From: Acestrorhynchus altus
Taxonomy: Eukaryota; Chordata; Actinopteri; Characiformes; Acestrorhynchidae
NCBI GenBank assembly: GCA_034509495.1
Contig: CM067521.1
Coordinates: 15,846,991 to 15,910,990, forward strand
DNA length: 64,000 nucleotides
Direction of reading: 5' to 3'
Part shown: in pieces, positions 58,821 through 64,000 of the stretch
Layout of the letters: every line of letters begins with the position of its first letter
How positions within the stretch are numbered: the stretch's first letter is position 1
Made by a program: the position numbers and the translations under genes
Notes under the pieces: generated by a model
Told to the model about the DNA's origin: nothing
Seen by the model: only the letters and a program-made list of their open reading frames with translations
Databases searched by the model: none

Positions 58821-61630
58821 TGGCTGAATGGGCTGGAATAGTGGCTGAAAAATGCAGCCTCCCTCAGCAGTAGCTCATGTGTCGGGATGTAGCTAGTATG
58901 TGAAGCTACCGCTACCATATTTGGCTGTAATTTGACCAGAGGGAGATATAAACAAACACATTTACTAATACAAAAAGTGAATTATTTCACCAAAACATTC
59001 ATATTGTGAATCTTTAGAAATGTTGGTCTGATTGCTGACAAAATGTTGCAATCCTTTGCAGAATACATGATGCTGGTGCTTAGTAACTTGTGTGGAATTG
59101 GCCATCTATGTATCTCAGATAATTCTAGATGTCTTGCATTCCTATCCACACTGGGCTGCAGTCATCACCCAAGATCCTCCTTGTGATGAAAGTTACCAGA
59201 TTTGAACTGGAGACAGGGCTGAGATTGAAGAACGTGAACAGTTGGTCATACAATCAGTTGCCCTTTACACATGGTACAGTTGAGAAATTACATGCCAGCA
59301 CAAATCTTTCCTCTATTTCAGGAAGTAAGGCTGGATAACCTCATCAGCAAGCCCTACAGAGATGGACAGGGACAAATTTAACACCAAGTAAATGAACCAG
59401 AGCAAGATGCAATAGTTTTTTTTCCAGCTGAACCACTTCAGTCTGGATCTAGACTGTCTGTATCCAGAGGAGTGTGGAAGATTTCTTACCCAGAGAGGCA
59501 AGGGGAAGCCTCAACATGTCTGCAGTGGAGCAGGACACTTTCTCTTTGGCCTCCTGGTGTCTTTATAGTCAACACATCTGATGATACAGCACATTCAGCA
59601 GTGCTATACTGTACTGAACACTATATGTTCCCAGCAGCACTTCAGCAGATTTGTTCTGTCTCACTGTCATCATACATGACCAAGGACAGTGTGCTTCCCA
59701 TGGGAAGTTTGACATCACAGTGAACTGTGCAATATGAACTGAGGAAATAGGAAAGGGCGATTTGTAGTTTCCGGATCGATAGAAATACACACTTATGGTT
59801 CCGACATGCAATAGAAATGGGCAATGACTGGACTGATCTGAAGAAAAGTGCAAATCCATAGCAAAATTGCTGCAAATTACATGCTAAAATGGCCTGGTAA
59901 ATGACACAAGAATGTCTAATGCTTAGTACAAGAATCTGAAAAATGTTGATAGTCAGATGTAACACAATAGATTCTGGTTTGGTGGATTTAGCTTAAAGAT
60001 GGGACATTTTTGAGGTTGTCTTTCATCTTTTCATTTGCAGCATTTCATTCTGAACAGAAAGGTCCAAAAAGAGAACAGAGCCTAACATAGTCCAGTACCT
60101 GTGCTGATAGATGTTGGCTGTACTACTGTAGTTCTGTGAGTTACTCAGTACTATTGTTGCAGTCATAGTGATATCACTAGTGAATTCTCTATTGTACAGT
60201 ATGTACTGTGTCTGCCAACTGGTGTCACATTATGCTTGAACTTAATCAATACAGTGACAGCTTGTTGTAGAGTTTATAGAGCACTATTCAGTAAGTGTAC
60301 TCAGTTTCTGGGTTCTGAAAATGAAGCGCTTCAGAACAATGAGAATATTTTTACAGTTTTAACTGGAAATGGTTCTGTATGGAACCGAAATGTATGATTC
60401 CATGTTGACTTGTATTAACTCTCAAAACCCGAGATCAGCATTTCACAGGCAAATTCATTCCAGTTTTCTAGACTTCATATTTCAGGATTAGAGTAAATTA
60501 CAAGCATGATACACATATCATAACAAACTATTCTCACTTACACTATCTAACCAGGGTTCCCTTCGTCATTTCCGTAGTGTGATTAAATATCACTGAGTAA
60601 TCCACCTCAGAAAACAGCTACAATCCACTTGATTCCAACTAAGTCACTGACCCAGCTATTGGGTTATAGAGGAAAATGAGAAGGATGTGGCTATTTGCTC
60701 TCTTTGCTCACACAGTGTTCAAATTTCAGAATAAAAGCCCTGAGAAGAGATAATACAGATATGTACAAATAGCAAAAATAATAAAGGATTTTTTAAATTG
60801 TATTGCTGTGAAGTATTTTGAACAACTTATTAATGAAAATATCTTTGTGAATCTAAACATTACAAATAAAAATGAAAATTATTGCATTGTCACTTTAAAA
60901 CACTCAATTTCCAGCAGGATTTGAGATGTTTTGAGTAGTCTAGGGTCTCCTGAAAATATGTGGTATGTATGACTGTCTCCTATAAACATTTCTCTAATTT
61001 TATGGTGACTAAAAGTACCTCAGACTCTGAGAACATCCCACAAAATTGATTCTCGTGTATGAATACAGCTCTTCCAGATTTGTGATCAGGAGAAAGCTAC
61101 AGATATATTTAGTACAGTAAAAACTGAAATGAGATGCTGTATTGTGTGCATGATAACCTGTGTTTCTATTTCTTCTTGGGCTCAAGCTGATAATATACCA
61201 GCTTTTATCAGTGGTCACTTTGTTTTCTGCTTGGTCAGTCCTGTTTGTGTGATTTATAAAGGTTTAAAACTCTTCCAGCAATCAATGTTTATCATGTAGA
61301 CCTGTTCTGAAATCTGAGTGAGGACGGCTTTGGGCAGAGGAGCCAGAGTGGTCTGTGATTCTCCAGATAAAGATCACTACTCTGTTGCCTGGGTAAATTC
61401 AATAGATTAAACATGTGAAAGGAAAGAGATAGTAAGGGGATTTAATTGAATTCAAATGGTCCATTTTATAATGTGCAGATTAGCTAATGATAAGCTCCCC
61501 TTTAGGTCCAGTATGATTGACACTTAATAATTCATTGTTCAATGTCATAAACTTCTATTCTATTTACACACTCATTGTAAAAACAATAGTTCTGTGCAGA
61601 AGGAATTAAAGACAGGGATGAAAATTGTTG
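58821..61630. other. Intergenic, no gene seen
   Basis: AT-rich. The frames at 59129-59965 on both strands are all under 110 codons and unmatched. Around 60310-60390 a short inverted block (GAAGCGCTTC, then GGTTCTG and GGAACC) resembles an eroded CACT-type MITE. Confidence 0.4.
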
Positions 61631-61639
61631 GGTAGGTGT

Positions 61640-62640
61640 GACTTTGTGAGAGATGCAAATGATTCAAATTTCACTCTTGGCCCGACTAACTGTAAAGGGT
61701 TACACCATTGCACATGCTTTCCATTTTGACTCATACTGTTGTGTTGGTAGCATTGTTTGCAAGCGCAGTAGGTCTCGGAGAGGAGTTTGCCAGCAGGTCA
61801 AGCAACTGGAAGGGTTGGGTCACATCATATCATTCCTGGAAACAGGATGGTCTTCTCAACATATTGCATGCCATACCAACTGTGTGAATATTGCCTTAGC
61901 ATGCTGCTGGCAGAAGTGGATAGAAGGCACGCATCACTGAAATGTACAAAATCCTTGAGAAACCTTTGAAGGTTCTTCAATTTGAAACTGTTCAGGAACC
62001 TCTTAAGGTGCTTCAAGGAACCTTCAATAAAAGTTTAGAGGTTTCTTGAAGGTATCTTAAGAGGTTCCTCTACAGTTTCATATTGAAGAACCTTCAAAAG
62101 TTCCTCAATAGTCTTGTGATTTTTACAGTGCATCTAGAAGACCTACATGAACCACGCAGAGGGAAAACTGACAGATTGTCTTACATATGTTGTGGAGTGA
62201 TAGAACAGCCACGATTGCACACATTCAGTGAACAGTGATTGCCCTTCATGATTCATCCTGAGTGCCAGCACCAATGGCAGATGGCTGCATGACACAGGAC
62301 TACATTCAGACCAACCATTATAATGACCATTAACACCACGTGAAGGTTGCTAAAGAATGCAATGGTGTCATATCAGCCTGTCATGGAGTCACTCAGAATG
62401 GCAGCAGGTCATCTTCAGTGACAAGACCTACTTTTCTCTTGGTGGAGGCAACCAATGAGTGTGCACTGTTGTAACAGCAGCATTGCATAACTTATCCCCG
62501 AACTGTGAGACAATTGCTGCATGGGATGGATGAATGCAGGACACCATTAGAAACCTGTTCAACTCCATGCCAAGATGTTTGGCTGTTGATGTTGTGTTAT
62601 ACCTGACACCATACTGAAAGACACTAGCTCAACAGATATT
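61640..62640 (+). mobile_element. Tc1/mariner family A relic, longest copy
   Basis: Near 61795-61935 the + strand encodes QLEGLGHIISFLETGWSSQH and CCWQKW, the N-terminal DNA-binding helices of Tc1-type transposases. It resumes after 62130 with PRRGKTD, and near 62395 MAAGHLQ with LLFSW, where the catalytic FSDE is expected. The end, from CTGCATGGGATGGATGAATG to ACCATACTGAAAGACAC, matches the 41.4 and 33.3 kb copies. Many stops and frameshifts; the middle is shortened. A CACT-type MITE sits inside at 61935-62130. Confidence 0.75.
61935..62130. mobile_element. Palindromic CACTA-like MITE nested in the Tc1 relic
   Basis: The 196-base element starts CACTGAAATG and ends TTTTTACAGTG. Its two halves are inverted copies over about 75 bases: CTTTGAAGGTTCTTCAAT and TTGAAACTGT, CAGGAACCTCTTAAGG on the left, and ATATTGAAGAACCTTCAAAA, GAGGTTCC on the right. 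It is flanked by CAT on both sides (61932-61934, 62131-62133). CACT ends plus a 3-base duplication are the pattern of CACTA/EnSpm-type elements. The left tip has diverged from the right. Confidence 0.75.
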
Positions 62641-62773
62641 ACCCATATCATTTTAAACTAAACCTTTTTAAATGACAGGTATAAAACATTTAGATTTTTT
62701 TTTTGTTTATCTTCTGGCACATTCATGCAATTAAATAAAAACAGGACCAAGATTGGTTTCAACTGACAGTGTG

Positions 62774-62779
62774 TTTATT
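62774..62779 (-). terminator. cela1 polyadenylation signal
   Basis: TTTATT on the + strand is AATAAA on the - strand, 89 bases after the cela1 stop. The short 3' UTR is usual for pancreatic protease mRNAs. Confidence 0.75.
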
Positions 62780-62867
62780 GCAGATTCTTGTGTCTGTCAC
62801 TATAGAATGTGATGTGACATTTCTCCTCAGCTTGGACATCTTTTATGTGTTCGGATGTCCAACCAAT

Positions 62868-63822
62868 TTAATTGACAATCTGAAAACGGGAAAAACATGC
62901 AAACATACTGTTAACTGCTGAAAGATAAAATTACTTTGTAACAGTCTACAAGTTCATATATTGACCATAATTTCACAATAAAGGCATAAAATACATGACA
63001 ATCTGCTGCATGAACCAGAAAGTTCACTTACGCCCTCAATCCAGCCAAGGTAGGCAGATACACGGGTGAAGACAGTGGGCTTCTTCTGGGTGTTGCAGCC
63101 AAGAGAGGACACAAAGCTGGTCACTCCATGGACGACGTACTGGCCACCAACCTGGCAGTTCAGAGGGCCACCAGAGTCACCCTACAGTGGTGAAAGAAAG
63201 AGTTAAAAGAGAGTGAGCAATCCAAATGTGACTGAATCCGTTTAGGGTCTAACTAGCAAGTGATATAATTGTTGTTATTATTACACCATACCTGGCAACC
63301 AGACAGACTGCCACCACCAGCGCACACCATGGTGTTCTTGACAGTGCTGCCCCACCAGCCATTGCTGGAACAGGTGTTGTGGTCCACAACAGGCAGATAG
63401 GCCTGCTTAAGCTGGGCAGAGAGTTGACCACCAGCTACAGAGAGAACAAACATTTAAGACTTGAACTAAGATGGTTTTCTGAGAAGGAAGGTTCTTTGGA
63501 TCAATTACATGGAAGAACCACATTTGGTTCCACAAAGAACCTTTCAATTAATGGTTTCTTTCTTCTACCTTAGACACAATTTTAAACCAGTTATTTAAAC
63601 CATTAGTTTGCACGCTGTTTGCACACTGGCAAAATGACATCATGCATTCAGTATGAGCTGTGGACACTTGTTAGTTATCACTCACTCTGAGTGCGTCCCC
63701 AGCCAGTGATGTAGCAGGGGTGGTTGTTGGGCAGAACCTGACCAGAGGGAGGCAGAGAACCCAGCTGGACATAGTTGTTCAGGGAAGCATCAGAGGACAA
63801 GCGGAGCAGAGCAATGTCATAC
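62868..63822 (-). CDS. cela1: cela1, pancreatic elastase 1 (trypsin-fold serine protease), 3' part; 5' exons outside the window
   Basis: Chymotrypsin-like elastase 1 is a digestive endopeptidase secreted as a zymogen by the exocrine pancreas and cutting after small aliphatic residues. Four exons are visible: 63686-63822, 63292-63434, 63032-63181 and 62868-62879, in frame, with the last encoding only IVN and the stop TAA. The catalytic Asp lies in YDIALLRL and the catalytic Ser in GDSGGPL. Specificity residues fit elastase 1: SFVSS gives Val at chymotrypsin position 216 and KPTVFT gives Thr at 226, which close the S1 pocket. Disulphide Cys positions (PCYITGWG, TCSSN, MVCAGG, SGCQ, LGCN) are kept. 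The signal peptide, activation peptide and His exon lie beyond the right edge. The very short terminal exon has a good acceptor (GTTTTCAG) but rests on four codons. Confidence 0.93.
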
Positions 63823-64000
63823 CTGAGATCCAGAGAACAGACATCAGATTTATTACTCTGAATGTGGAGCAGTTCATCTATAGGCTACATCGCAACAAGA
63901 TCTTTAATCTGTTTTCACACTCGAGTACATTCAGGCTGGGTCTCAGATCATGCTGTATGATAAACCGTAGCAGTACTCTAGGCCAGACTAGGCCAAGAAA

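Noticed and set aside
59569..59965. Two overlapping - strand frames of 96 and 107 codons
   Set aside because: Unmatched, overlapping each other in different frames and without flanking exon signals.

Overview
This window is nuclear DNA from a ray-finned fish. The genes have short vertebrate-type exons with GT/AG introns, and the introns and spacers are AT-rich, full of CA/GT microsatellites and littered with Tc1/mariner, hAT, CACTA-like, LINE and LTR debris. Several dispersed repeats resemble ones I recall as common in otophysan genomes (characins, catfishes, knifefishes); that narrower placement is an inference from memory.

Six protein genes can be read, five of them on exon structures that keep frame across every junction. 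From left to right: the 3' part of rbck1 (HOIL-1 ubiquitin ligase, + strand, 484-3710, 5' exons beyond the left edge); complete tbc1d20 (Rab GAP, - strand, 8 exons, 403 aa, 7787-13742); complete bloc1s1 (+ strand, 4 exons, 125 aa, 14936-18354), head-to-head with tbc1d20 across a CpG-rich 1.2 kb spacer; complete rdh5 (11-cis retinol dehydrogenase type, + strand, 4 coding exons, 317 aa, 27447-30733); complete gls2 (liver-type glutaminase, + strand, 18 exons, 612 aa, 34749-50484); and the 3' part of cela1 (pancreatic elastase 1, - strand, 62868-63822, 5' exons beyond the right edge). A lone dead copy of one cela1 exon lies at 55253-55389.

The gene order joins two groups that are separate in human: RBCK1-TBC1D20 (20p13) and BLOC1S1-RDH5-GLS2-CELA1 (12q13). 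The genes do not form a pathway: they serve ubiquitin signalling, Rab1 trafficking, lysosome-related organelles, the visual cycle, glutamine breakdown and digestion. The unit is one of conserved synteny.

The spacers (3.7-6.3, 18.8-24.4, 30.7-34.6 and 50.5-62.8 kb) hold no further gene I can support. What they do hold is mobile-element structure: a 974-bp solo LTR with a 5-bp target duplication (57842-58815), a 187-bp hAT MITE with an 8-bp duplication (21622-21808), CACT...AGTG palindromic MITEs of 196-216 bp, at least seven relics of one Tc1/mariner family, three relics of a second, and a salmonid-type Tc1 copy with a LINE tail nested in it. I found no prokaryote-style system, CRISPR array, tRNA or rRNA gene, and nothing that supports a wholly new biological system.
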